Source: Punica granatum (lineage: Eukaryota; Streptophyta; Magnoliopsida; Myrtales; Lythraceae). Taken from it: 64,000 nt of DNA. Made by a program: the position numbers and the translations under genes. Numbering within the stretch: the first letter of the stretch is position 1; each line of letters opens with the position of its first letter. The stretch spans positions 16,528,274 through 16,592,273 of the forward strand of contig NC_045129.1 of assembly GCF_007655135.1 (NCBI RefSeq), written 5' to 3'. Below the pieces are notes generated by a model, which was not told the DNA's origin, made no database searches, and saw only the letters and a program-made list of their open reading frames with translations. Below, in pieces: positions 34,983 to 44,760 of the stretch.

Positions 34983-35497
34983 ATCCTCCATATTAATCAA
35001 AAATTATTTTTATTTTAACTTATTGAGAGTGTTCAATAGTTGAACTCTGCATAGGATAGGTAGGTGTTACCACCCTTGAACCCTCTCTTGTGAAATGCAT
35101 GTACTTTACTAGCTATCCAGTAGACATGATGTCCTTGAACTGTCCTGCTATTTTGTGTAAAGATGACACACACCTCACAGAGGAATCAACTAACTTCCTT
35201 TCGATTTTCATTATTGTGTTCATTTTGGCCATGGAACACTATCCTGGTTCTATGAGAGTTTCTGAAGAATTAAGTCCATAGAAATTCTCCTCTGAAGCGA
35301 CCCTACTTCTCTCTCACATAGGTGATTTCACATATCATTAAAGCAATTTAAAGTGCTAGCCTTATTCGCTTTTCATTGTTTCATCAAGGAATGGTCCAGG
35401 GATTTTCTCCCCCACAGTGATTTAATTCAGTTCTATAACTTGATTGTCCCATTGAACCTAGACCTTGGGATCTCCAGCCAGCTAGGTTGGGTGTCCG

Positions 35498-36063
35498 CTA
35501 TAAAACCTTTCCTCTAATGGACTTCAGACCCAGTCCCTTTGACAACTTCTCAAACTGCTTTTTACTTAACGCTTTGGTTAGCGGATCCGCTATATTATCC
35601 TTTGACTGCACATAGTCAATGAAGATAATTCCAGTTGAGATCAATTGTCTAATGGTATTATGTCTACGACGTATCTGTCTAGACTTACCATTATACATAT
35701 TATTCTGTGCCCTTCCAATTGCCGTTTGACTATCACAGTGGATACAAATTAGTGGCACAAGTTTTTTTCATTTAGGAATATCCTTTAGAAAATGGCGCAG
35801 CCATTCAGCTTTTTCTCGATATTTATCCAGAGTAATAAACTCAAATTCTATTGTGGACCTAACGATAACAGTTTGTTTCGAGGACTTCCATGACACTGCT
35901 GCACCTGCTAGTGTGAACACATATCCACTAGTGGATTTCAAATCCGTTATATCAGATATCCAGTTTGCATCACTGTACCCCTCTAGGACAGTTGATATCT
36001 AGTATAGTGCAGTCTGTAATCTCGAGTGTATCTAAGGTATTTGAGTACCCTGACAATTGCCTT
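35498..36063 (-). pseudogene. Copia RNase H domain
   Basis: The last frame, 35498-35758, holds IHCDSQTAIGRAQNN, KSRQIRRRHNTIRQL and SKDNIADPLTKAL, typical of the C-terminal half of copia RNase H, ending at the true polyprotein stop. The N-terminal half (35760-36063) is visible in broken frames with [15 protein letters not shown] and [18 protein letters not shown]. At least one stop separates the halves (near 35765). Confidence 0.8.
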
Positions 36064-36942
36064 CTAATGGTCCCCACTCGGATTACTCGTATATCTACTG
36101 AGTCTACTAACCGAGTATACAATATCTGGCCTAGTGCAACTCATCAGATACATTAGACTTCCAATGACCCGCGAGTATTCTAATTGAGAAATACTCTCTC
36201 CTCTATTCTTTGATAGATGAAGATTATTGTCGATTGGAGTCTTTGAAATTCCAGAATCATTTTTGGTAAATTTTTTCAGAATTTTATCTACGTAGTGTGA
36301 CTGACTCAAAATTAGTCCATCTGATGTTCTCATGATTTTAATTCCTAAAATCACATCGGCGAGTCTCATATCTTTCATGTCAAATCTCGAATTCAGCATA
36401 TTCTTCGTAGATTTGATCATTTTGTCATCACTACCAACAATAAGTATGTCATCCACGTAGAGACATAAAATGATGTAACCATTTTCTGTCTCTTTAATGT
36501 ATACACATTTATCACACTTATTGATCCTAAATCCATTAGAAATCATTGCATTATCGAATTTTTCGTGCCACTACTTTGGCGCTTGTTTCAACCCATGCAA
36601 TGATTTGACCAATTTACAGACTTTCCTTTCTTTTCCTAGAGCCACGAACCCCTCGGGTTGTTCCATATAGATTTCTTCATCTAAATCTCCATTTAGGAAA
36701 GCTGTTTTCACATCCATTTGATGAACTTCCAAATTACGTAGTGTCGCAATTGCAAGTATCATCCTAATGGGATTTATTCTCGTCACAGGAGAATAAGTAT
36801 CAAAATAGTCCAAGCCTTCCTTTTGCTCGTATCCCTTAATTACAAGGCTGGCCTTGTACTTATCAATGAATCCATCCGCTTTCATTTTCCTCTTAAAGAT
36901 CCATTTGGATCCTAAGGGTTTACAACTAGTGGGGAGATCCAC
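36064..36942 (-). pseudogene. Copia reverse transcriptase
   Basis: The upstream frame (36571-36942) has KWIFKRKMKADGFIDKYKA, DYFDTYSPVTRI, VHQMDVKTAFLNGDLDEEIY and LVKSLHGLKQAPK. The next frame (36064-36546) has the catalytic YVDD in LCLYVDDILIVG, then LGIKIMRTSDGLILSQ and GSLMYLMSCTRPDIVYSVS. A stop between them (36568-36570) breaks the domain where the text should continue from QAPK into WHEKFD. Catalytic aspartates are present. Confidence 0.88.
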
Positions 36943-37451
36943 TAATTCCCAAGTGTGATTCTACAGAATCGAATCAATTTCACTTTTGATTGCCTCCTTA
37001 TATAGAGGTCTTTCAGAGGAATTTACTGCTTCAGCATAGCTTTGTGATTCCTTTTCTAACAAATATGTCAGAAAAATCATTCCTGAATGTTTTTTCAATT
37101 CTAGCTCTTTTGCTGCGTCTAGGTTCAATCTCTTGATCTGAACCGTGCCTTTCATGATCTACGTCATGAAGTCCATCATTCATAGTGTGTGAGGTTCGTT
37201 TCGATGAACTCGATGCCTCATTCAATTTACATGGAAATACATCTTCAAAGAACGATGCATTCCTTGATTCCATTATCGTATTCTTGTGTATATTGGGAAT
37301 CTTAGATTCATGCATAAGAAATCGATAAGCACTAATGTTATGTGCATAGCCAATAAAGACGCAGTCCACCGTCTTAGGACCGATCTTTACTTTCTTTGGT
37401 GTCGGAATGACTATTTTTGCCAAGCACCCCTACGCTCGCAAGTGATCGTAG
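36943..37451 (-). pseudogene. Copia integrase C-terminus and linker
   Basis: It contains CLAKIVIPTPKKVKIGPKTV and DCVFIGYAHNISAYRFL, the segment that follows the integrase core in copia polyproteins, then an acidic linker and a basic stretch (RRSKRARIEKTF). A frame change near 37031-37155 and a stop near 36960 interrupt it. The core of the integrase lies on the far side of the nested element, at 40252 and above. Confidence 0.8.
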
Positions 37452-37456
37452 GATGG

Positions 37457-38115
37457 TGATATGATCCAGCTAGATGACCCTTCGCACGGGCATGAGGAAG
37501 AATCTCAGGATGATAGGGTCGGGCATGAAGGCGAGCTTTGTGATAAGCATGTGCTAGCTAGAGCAAGTACAAGAACGCGAGCCAAACGAATCCAACAAGC
37601 CATGCAAATGTTGTTATTGCATGTCCATGGAGGAGAGGTCGAGCTCTTGAGCGGGCTGCATGTGGAACAAGATGCCACGACCGTTCATATCCTAGAAATC
37701 TATTTAGAAGATGATCCTAGTTCAAAGGGCTGAATTTAGTTGTTTTTCAATTACTTGGACCTATTTCATTTTTGGGCTCATTACACTTAGGATTTATTTT
37801 AGCCCAGTCCATTAGCCCAATTAGGTTATTAGCTAATATCTCTCTATAAATAGGCATGTGGCCTCCTTTGAGCTGTTCTTCAGCAACTTTGCAGATATTA
37901 CAAGTGTGATAACTTGTGATTCTCGACATTTATAATATTGGTTTCTAGCTCTTTATAGCTAGCATGTCAATATTCCATTTATAATATTGGTTTGTGGCTC
38001 TTTATAGTCATCGGGTCAATATTCCCTATCCTTGAAACCTTCATTGGACGATCCCGGGTTTGATCTCATTCTATTGTTGTTGGCTCTCGCGGCAGGTTCG
38101 TCGAGGTTCGCATCA
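37457..38115 (+). repeat. 5' LTR of the small element
   Basis: 659 bp. It lacks a stretch of about 48 bp present in the 3' LTR at about 39957-40005. It contains a two-fold tandem repeat (TTTATAATATTGGTTTNTNG... at 37928 and 37978). It also holds a 90-codon frame at 37461-37733. Confidence 0.9.
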
Positions 38116-38118
38116 TTT

Positions 38119-38136
38119 TGGTATCAGAGCTTTGGC
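38119..38136 (+). other. Primer-binding site (tRNA-iMet type)
   Basis: TGGTATCAGAGCTTTGG starts three bases after the 5' LTR end. TGGTATCAGAGC is the classical complement of the plant initiator methionine tRNA 3' end. Confidence 0.9.
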
Positions 38137-39024
38137 TCCAATCCAGGTTTCATCTATCTTATTTCGTATTTTGTTATCCATTATTCTTAGGGTTCGTAAA
38201 TCATTGATAAAAGTTGTGATTTTTGTTGGCTGATTTCAACTGTCCTGAAAAACCCTAAAATTTCAGTTTATCTTATTGGAGGTCCAAAAAAAAAAAGCAA
38301 AAAAAATTCGTCCAAAAAATATTGAGAAAAAAAAGGGAAAGAAAAAAAAAGGAAAGAGCAATTGTTTGGGAAATCTTTACTTTTGAGGTGATAGAAGTTT
38401 TCTTAGATATATCTATGCTAATCAAGTGAAGTAGGAAATTTCAAAAGCTTCCTGTTATTTTCTTCCATATCTGCCATTATTCATGAATTACATTCCTTTA
38501 TATATTCTTGTTTACTTTGATAGACCACTGGCATATAAAGTGCATTTGGAAAATCTAAACTTGTTTCCTTTCAATTGAATATTTTCCTATGATATTCCTT
38601 TCTTGTCTCTTAGAATCATTCATTCCTTCCATTTCAATACTTTCCATAAATATCTTGTTTCCTTATTTCAGCAAATCTTCCTTGCACATCTCAGTTATTT
38701 CGTTAACTTCATCTACCACATTATTTCTTTTCTCATTTAGATTTGGATCCTAAATTTGATTCAATTTTTGAAATCAATGATTATAAGTGCTTTGGGCTAA
38801 TCAACCGATTTTACTCTTGCAATTGAATTGCTTAGTTTCTTAGGAACTTTGAGGAGAAAATCTAGAGAGAAAAAAAAGGCAAGAGTGATGAGTATATCAG
38901 AGGGTAAAAGCCTAAAATTGAGTGAAACACGAGTGTTGAGTGGCATTAATTTGAGTGCAAACACGTGAGCGAGTGATTGTGAGGTCCATCTCTATTTTCT
39001 AAAGTTTCACTTGCAGATTTCATC
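38137..39024 (+). other. Untranslated leader of the small element
   Basis: AT-rich, with poly-A runs around 38288-38360 and no coding signal. It leads to the ATG at 39025. Confidence 0.6.
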
Positions 39025-39486
39025 ATGCCACAAGAAAGCAGCGGAAGTGATCTGAATAACAGAGGAACTAATTACAACATGATGATTCGAGATATGCAGC
39101 AACAATTTGAGCACATGAATGTGATGGTTGATTTGATTTACGATCGATTGGAAAGGCGAGACAAGCGGATTGAACAGTTGCTAGATGGCTATGACGAAAC
39201 AACTGGTTCATCCTCTTGCAAATTGAAGCGGGGTTCATCGACGAAGAAGGAAGAGAAAATAACCTTCAAGCCAATAAAAGAGAAACCCACAAACAAGTTT
39301 CAACCCAATGGCAAAGAGAAGGGTCATATTGCTTCTCAATTCCTGGACATTGATGGTTGGAGCGCAACGCAATTGCCACTTCCACCTAACCAAATGGATG
39401 AAGAGCAACTTCAAATCAAGCATTCCTTTGGCGAGAAAAGTGAGGAATTCAAGAATGTCTTTCTCGAGCAAATACCCCCAGAATAG
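39025..39486 (+). CDS. 153-residue gag-like/pre-RT fusion ORF of the small element
   Basis: I see two parts. Residues about 15-60 (MMIRDMQQQFEHMNVMVDLI, then RLERRDKRIEQLL) look like the coiled N-terminus of a plant Ty3/gypsy Gag. The C-terminal residues, EEFKNVFLEQIPPE, resemble the short segment just before RT in gypsy polyproteins (E-[FY]-x-D-V-F-P-E-x-[IL]-P). Between them is a lysine-rich linker with no zinc knuckle and no protease. The ORF therefore looks like an internal-deletion product that fused the two ends of a larger polyprotein. It is intact and begins with a good ATG. Whether it makes protein is unknown. Confidence 0.6.
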   Translation: MPQESSGSDLNNRGTNYNMMIRDMQQQFEHMNVMVDLIYDRLERRDKRIEQLLDGYDETTGSSSCKLKRGSSTKKEEKITFKPIKEKPTNKFQPNGKEKGHIASQFLDIDGWSATQLPLPPNQMDEEQLQIKHSFGEKSEEFKNVFLEQIPPE

Positions 39487-39760
39487 TCACCAATCAAGTC
39501 GGTTGTCATAGATTCGAGGACGAATCCTTTTGAAGAGAGGGGGAATGATATGATCCAGCTAGAGGACCCTTCGCACGGGCATGAGGAAGAATCTCAGGAT
39601 GACAGGGTCGGGCATGAAGGCGAGCTTTGTGATAAGCATGTTTTAGCTAGAGCAAGTACAAGAGCGCGAGCCAAACGAATCCAACAAGCCATGCCAATGT
39701 TGTTATTGCATGTCCATGGAGGAGAGGTCGAGCTCTTGAGCGGGCTGCATGTGGAATAAG
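39486..39760 (+). pseudogene. Polyprotein C-terminal tail extending into the 3' LTR
   Basis: After the stop at 39484-39486, the sequence before the 3' LTR still reads DSRTNPFEERGNDMIQ in one frame. It continues into the LTR through the 69-codon frame at 39550-39759, with STRARAKRIQQAM. A [TS]-R-A-R-A-K-[KR] tail near the end is typical of chromovirus-type gypsy polyproteins. The tail is also present in the 5' LTR (37461-37733, 90 codons, still open). Confidence 0.55.
39534..39545 (+). other. Polypurine tract of the small element
   Basis: GAAGAGAGGGGGAA lies immediately before the TGATATGATCC start of the 3' LTR. Confidence 0.8.
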
Positions 39761-40251
39761 AAGCCACGACCGTTCATATCCTAGAAATCTATTTAGAAGA
39801 TGATCCTAGTTCAAAGGGTTGAATTTCGTTGTTTTTCAATTACTTGGCCTATTTCATTTTTGGGCTCATTACACTTAGGATTTATTTTAGCTCAGTCCAT
39901 TAGCCCAATTATGTTATCAACTAGTATCTCTCTATAAATAGGCATGTGGCCTCCCTAGAGAAGACAGATCAGTTTTCATTTAACTTTGTGATAGAGGTTT
40001 TCTCTGAGCTGTTCTTCAGCAACTTTGCAGATATTGCAAGTGTGATAACTTGTGATTCCCGACATTTATAATATTGGTTTCTAGCTCTTTATAGCTAGCA
40101 GGTCAATATTCCGTTTATAATATTGGTTTGTGGCTCTTTATAGTCATCGGGTCAATATTCCCTATCCTTGAAACCTTCATTGGACGATCCCGGGTTTGAT
40201 CTCATTCTATTGTTGTTGGGTCTCGCGGCAGGTTCGTCGAGGTTCGCATCA
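39546..40251 (+). repeat. 3' LTR of the small element
   Basis: 706 bp, nearly identical to the 5' LTR apart from the 48-bp stretch missing there. A stop (TAA, about 39757) shortens the tail frame compared with the 5' LTR copy. Confidence 0.9.
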
Positions 40252-40256
40252 GATGG

Positions 40257-41290
40257 TCTCCTACCTCTGAATAATTCATAAAGGGTCTTTTCATCTTTTT
40301 TTCGAGGTACCTAATTTAATATGTAATTGCTTGATAATATTGTTTCGCCCCACATATTTTGAGGTAATCCAGAACTTAATAACATCGCATTCATCATGTC
40401 TTTCAACGTGCTATTTTTGCGTTCAGCAACACCATTCGATTGAGGTGAATAGGATGCAGTCACTTCGTGTATAATTCCGTGTTGTGTACAGAGTTCCCCG
40501 AAAGACGTTACGTATTCACCTCCTCTATCACTCCTCAATCTCTTGATTTTCTTGTTGAGTTGATTCTCAACTTCATTTTTATAGAGAACAAATTTCTCTA
40601 TGGCCTCATCTTTGCTTTTCAACAAATATATATAACAGTATTTTGTACTATCATCAATAAAGGTAATAAAATAATTATTACCACCTCTTGTTGTTGCGAA
40701 CTTTAAATCGCATACATCACTATGAATTAGATCAAGTGGCTCGGTGTTCCATTCAATCGTTTGAAAGGGTGACCTTGTCAATTTTGCCTCAACACAAATT
40801 TCACATTTGTGCTGTGAATCAATGTGGAATGTAGGTATGTGATTCAAGTTAATTAATCTACGCAAAGTATTATAATTAACATGACCTAGTCTTCCATGCC
40901 ACAAATTAGGAGACTCAATCAAATACGCAGAAGAACCAGAATTCTTATTGATTATGGTCATTATATTGAGCTTAAAAAGTCCATCACATACATATCCCTT
41001 TCCTACGTACATTCTAGACTTGGACAAAATAACTTTATCTGACTCAAAAACCATCCTGAACCCATGCTTATTCAGCAATAACCCGAAGACTAAATTCTTC
41101 CGAATCTCAGGTACATACAATACGTTGTTTAGAGTCAGCTCCTTTCTTGAAGTCATCTTCAAGACCACCTTGCCTTGACCTTCAACAGCAGAATGTGCAG
41201 AGTTCCCTATATAAATCATCTCCCCAGTGACCGGTTCTAGCATAGTGAACATGTCTCTGTTTGAGACATATCTCGAGTCATCTCATTAAC
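40257..41290 (-). pseudogene. Copia integrase core with protease remnant
   Basis: The 313-residue frame (40311-41252) starts in the end of the protease region (VLYVPEIRKNLVFG). It then has the zinc-binding H-H-C-C set (LWHGRLGHVN... HKCEICVEAKL) and the catalytic triad: D in LIHSDVCD, D in RSDRGGEYVT and E in NGVAERKNSTL. It stops at 40311, and a few more codons follow up to the nested element. Upstream, the protease active site (D-[ST]-G-A) is gone: the gag frame runs into [12 protein letters not shown] and then shifts, so only the tail of the flap region remains. Confidence 0.88.
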
Positions 41291-42115
41291 CATGTTTGCT
41301 TCATGGTCCTTTTTCCACTCTAGGAGCCTGCAGTCAGCAGATCTGTGGCCTTTCTTGTCACAGTTGAAGCATTTCCCCTGAAACTTGGGCTTGAAGACTC
41401 CTCCATTCGTACGCAGCTTCTTCTTGCCTTTTTTATTCTTGGAGCTTTGCCCTTGCTCCATAACATTTACCTTAGCAGCAGCAGGGAGGATGAGATCCTT
41501 TCCGAAGTTTTTATTGTTTTCTTCAATTCGAAGCTTGACAACAAGATCTTCCATTGTCATCTCCTTCCGCTTATGCTTTAGATAATTCTTGAAATCCCTC
41601 CAACCAGGAGGCAGCTTCTCAATGACAATAGCCACTTGGAAGGATTCACTTAGAGCCATCCCCTCAGCCTGAATCTCATGCAAGAGCACTTGAAATTCCT
41701 ACATTTGACTCATTACGGTCCTTGAATCCACCATTTTAAAATCGAGGAAAGGTCCGATGAGAAATTTCTTTGCACCGGCATCCTCTTATTTATATTTACG
41801 GTCCAAGGATTCCCATAGTTCCTTTGCTGTCTTAAACCCCTGATAAACACTATACAGGGAATCAGGAAGACTATTCATGATATAATTCCGGCAAAGATAA
41901 TCAGAGTGCTTCCAAGCGTCAACTACACTGAGAGCCTGCACATCTGACTCCCCCACAGATAGGGTTGGAGCATTTTCAATCAAGAATCTTGCAAGATTCA
42001 GAGTTGTGAGGTAGAATAGCATCTTTTGCTGCCACCTCTAGAAGTTCAACCCATTGAACTTCTCGGGCTTCTCGACATGGTTCACAGGAACCATCGAGGG
42101 AGCAGCCACATTTTG
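41237..42115 (-). pseudogene. Copia Gag with CCHC zinc knuckle, broken
   Basis: The N-terminal part is seen near 42026-42115 (VEKPEKFNGLNF, stop, [10 protein letters not shown]). The frame 41786-42022 continues with [20 protein letters not shown] and [13 protein letters not shown]. The frame 41237-41689 has [20 protein letters not shown], a lysine-rich stretch and the zinc knuckle [14 protein letters not shown] (C-x2-C-x4-H-x4-C). Stops at about 42025, 41783 and 41697 separate the pieces. Gag would package element RNA into particles; this copy cannot. Confidence 0.88.
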
Positions 42116-42241
42116 GCTAACCAAATGGTTAGGCAACATAGGAGTAGGGCCGGAGCTAGTAGTTTGGCTTCCGTTGGTCGCATCCCCATCGTTCCCCGAC
42201 GCTATTCAAATTGTTCAAAATAGAATGATCTGTTTCAAGAT

Positions 42242-42817
42242 TATAGGAAATTAATTATCAGTAATAAGCAACAAAATTGAACGAAAAATTCGTATAGCAA
42301 GATGGATAAATAGAATGCTATAAAGTTAAATGAATTTCACTAGTATAAGAATTTCGAAATTCAAACCGATACAAAGACGAAACCGGAAGATCATAAGACA
42401 CAAGAAAGCCGAATCTTGTTTTTCACATAAACCCCTTGAAATAGATTCGTCCCCTCAAGGCGTGCTCGAGGTCACATGGGCGTCTGTTTTCCAAGATAAA
42501 ACGGCATCTAGTGCAGCTAGTAGCAGGAGCTATTCACACCCCAGCGAACCAGAAAACGAAGTTGAACACTCTCACTTAACTATGCAATTGTCTTCTCTTT
42601 CTTTCTTCTTCCTTGAAAAAATGAGGGGAGGTTTTTCAATTTGTAGACAATCAATCAATGAATACATGCTATTGATGATGGTTATAGAATTGATGGTGTC
42701 CTTTCAATTTCAAGGATGGATGGTGTCCTTTCAAATTTTACGAACCACCATTCAATACATTCATTTTATTAATGAGAAACAATTTCTCATTCACCAATGT
42801 CCTTTTAAATTCCAACA
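42242..42817 (-). repeat. 5' LTR of the copia element
   Basis: 576 bp, paired with 34352-34982. On the minus strand it runs from TGTTGGAA to TTTCCTATA, where the other LTR ends TTTCCTACA. The next bases (ATCTTGAAACAGATC) are at most a weak, decayed match to the tRNA-iMet primer site. Confidence 0.85.
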
Positions 42818-42822
42818 AAAAG

Positions 42823-43118
42823 TGGCGAGAAAGATGAGTTAAACTCATAACACCTCTTGCCTTTGTAATGCGAGAGATCTCTTTGTTGCTTCCTTTCTCT
42901 ATGCATGTTACGAAGTTATGCCAACATTCTTACATAACATGACGTCCTTGTTTTTTAATCCAACTCCTTCCACCTTTCATTCGCCTTTGACAAGGCATCA
43001 CTTTTGTTTTTGACACGGGAGGATAACGAAAAAGATTGCTAGCATTCCACATAGAAAAATCACATAAAGGATCAGTCTGTTGCACCGCCTCTCCACAAGG
43101 CATCGAGAATCCCTCCAC
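42823..43118. other. Host spacer
   Basis: Host DNA that continues 33933-34351 across the copia insertion. No gene recognised. Confidence 0.55.
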
Positions 43119-43800
43119 ACGTATTGAAGTTCCACTCGACACCATCTTGGCTCAACAAATAATATGTTCAAAGCTTTGTGACTATCTAAAATATTGGATA
43201 GTGAAATTATCACTACAAGAATTTGGCCTCATAGGGATGGGTAACAGGGACGAAAATAAATCCATCAAAAATTAGAGACAAATTTATGAAGTAGATGGAA
43301 GTAGTTTAAATGGATTTTCAAACGAAAAATTTTTATAGACGGAAATTTTGGACTAAAAGTTGTGTCCCAATGTCAGGAGGAATGATTCCATCAGAAAAAG
43401 GTGTCCATATACATAGTCCTTCCGTAGCGTCACCATAGATCCTTTTTTGTTGTAGTGACATATTAAAGTTCCACCCGACACCATCTTGACCCAATGCACA
43501 CTATGTTCAAAGCTTTGTGACTATCTAAAGTACTGGACAGTGAAATTATCACTACAGGAATTTCGCCTCATAAGGATGGGTAATAGGGACGGAAATAAAT
43601 CCATATATAACTAGAGACAAATTTATGAACGGTAAACAGACGAAAGTAGTTTAGACGGATTTTGAGAAGTGAAAATTTTTATAGACGAAAATTTTGGACT
43701 GAAAGTGTTGTCTTAATGTTGAGTGAACGATTCTGTCAAAAAACAAAAGCATCCATATACAGAGAATATTCAGATTGAAATATTCGTATGTATAAATAGA
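43119..43800 (+). repeat. 339-bp tandem unit: 92 bp of flank plus CACTA left end
   Basis: Unit 1 (43119-43457) and unit 2 (from 43458) align at a constant offset of 339 bases. The flank part (ACRTATTRAAGTTCCAC...) is 43119-43210 and 43458-43549. The CACTA part starts at 43211 and 43550. The units stay alike for about 200 bases into the transposon, then differ. Confidence 0.85.
43211..43457. mobile_element. Mini-CACTA (247 bp)
   Basis: The left end is CACTACAAGAATTTGGCC at 43211. The right end, read in reverse, is CACTACAACAAAAAAGG (43441-43457). The interior keeps the AGACGGAAATTTT-type subterminal motifs and looks like the two ends of the neighbouring large CACTA element fused together. The flanking triplets are TAT and ACA, so no clean 3-bp target duplication is seen. 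Confidence 0.7.
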
Positions 43801-43975
43801 GACGAAAATTTAATACGGGTAGTTCGTCTAAAAAATTTGGACAAATTGAGACATATTTCCGTCCCTATCATAGAGACAAAATCGAGACAGAAAGTTCCGT
43901 CTCCATCATAGAGACGAAAAGTCCATCCTATATCATAGAGATGGAAAATTTTGTCCATAATAAGTAAACTTTATT
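43600..43975. repeat. CACTA subterminal motif cluster
   Basis: Variants of GAGACGAAA, AGACGGA and their reverse (TTTCGTCT, CCGTCTC) occur many times in both orientations. Such short degenerate repeats inside the terminus are where CACTA accessory proteins bind in En/Spm. Confidence 0.65.
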
Positions 43976-44338
43976 TGCACGCTATCTTTGTTGATTTCAC
44001 AGATTATTGCAAAAAGAGCACAGCTTCTGCCATTTTCCTTCTCCGTCCTTTCGATCCGACCTTCCTTTACTCCCACTAGCACCCCGTATATCGACATCTT
44101 AGACGAATCTAAAGCATCCATCGGTTTTATACTGCCCGTCTTTTGGTTTTTGTCAGGTAAGTCTTATTGACTCATAATATTTTGTATTCAATTGAGTATT
44201 TCATCATCAAAACCCTAGTTTAGAGATAAGAATATCGTATGTAGATGAAGCTTTTACAAATAGTAAATTATGCACGATTAATATTACAATTTTTGTTCTA
44301 GCTAGTCATCCTTTTTATTCATTGTGAATATGTAGATA

Positions 44339-44506
44339 ATGAACATTCATCCGCATCGATCGTGGATGTATCATATGACTAACCCTTCTTGCGCAAGCCT
44401 CCGAGAGGAGTTCATTAAAGGGGTCGAGAAGTTTATAAAACATGCTTCTGGTTTGGTTCTATTTAGGAAGAAATGCAAAATTAGATGTCCTTGCAATAAT
44501 TCATGA
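44339..44506 (+). pseudogene. CACTA transposase-associated domain
   Basis: The 55-codon frame has HRSWMY near the N-terminus, then EEFIKGVEKFIKHA and CKIRCPCNNS. This follows the plan of the transposase-associated domain found at the N-terminus of plant TNP2-type transposases (D-R-S-W-M-Y ... G-V-x-x-F ... I-R-C-P-C). The frame stops at 44504-44506 where the family should continue with C-x-N. Up to 44760 further pieces are seen only in broken frames, ending in an acidic stretch just before the LTR insertion. Confidence 0.75.
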
Positions 44507-44760
44507 CGCAAAAGGCAAGGGAGCATGTTATCAGATCTAGAGGTTCAACTGCATTTATTAAAGTGGAAATTTAAACCAATTATTGGATTTGGATCAAACA
44601 CGAGGAGAAAGCTTAAACTCATGTCAACACTGAACAATAAGATTTTCAATATCCACTTAATAAAGTTGAAGAGATGGTTTATGATGCAGCTATACAAGAA
44701 TTTGGTCATCACTCTCAATAGAATGACAATGAGGTTTCTGGAGACAATGATGACCATATC
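44507..44760 (+). pseudogene. Degraded CACTA transposase linker
   Basis: It joins the N-terminal domain to the TNP2 domain. Frames are interrupted; a final phrase VSGDNDDHI would read into the sequence after the insertion at 60163. Its last five bases, atatc, are the left target copy of the LTR element. Confidence 0.55.

Larger units (their letters stand above)
37457..40251 (+). mobile_element. Small non-autonomous LTR retrotransposon nested in copia
   Basis: The element is 2795 bp, with LTRs at 37457-38115 and 39546-40251, termini TGATATGATCC and GGTTCGCATCA, and identical flanks gatgg at 37452-37456 and 40252-40256. A primer-binding site matching initiator tRNA-Met and a polypurine tract are in place. 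The interior (1430 bp) holds one 153-codon frame and no RT, RNase H or integrase, so it must be moved by enzymes of a relative. It lies in opposite orientation to the host copia element and interrupts its integrase. Confidence 0.92.
34352..42817 (-). mobile_element. Ty1/copia retrotransposon, split by a nested element
   Basis: Two LTRs of 631 bp (34352-34982) and 576 bp (42242-42817) flank a minus-strand gag-pol in the copia order gag, integrase, RT, RNase H. Identical aaaag lies at 34347-34351 and 42818-42822, so the insertion is complete. The element start on the minus strand is TGTTGGAA. Without the nested element at 37457-40251 it is about 5.7 kb. All coding parts carry stops or frameshifts and the protease active site is missing, so it is dead. 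Confidence 0.9.

Noticed and set aside
42225..42241. Possible tRNA-iMet primer site of the copia element
   Set aside because: The match is too weak (about 7 of 12 positions) to claim.
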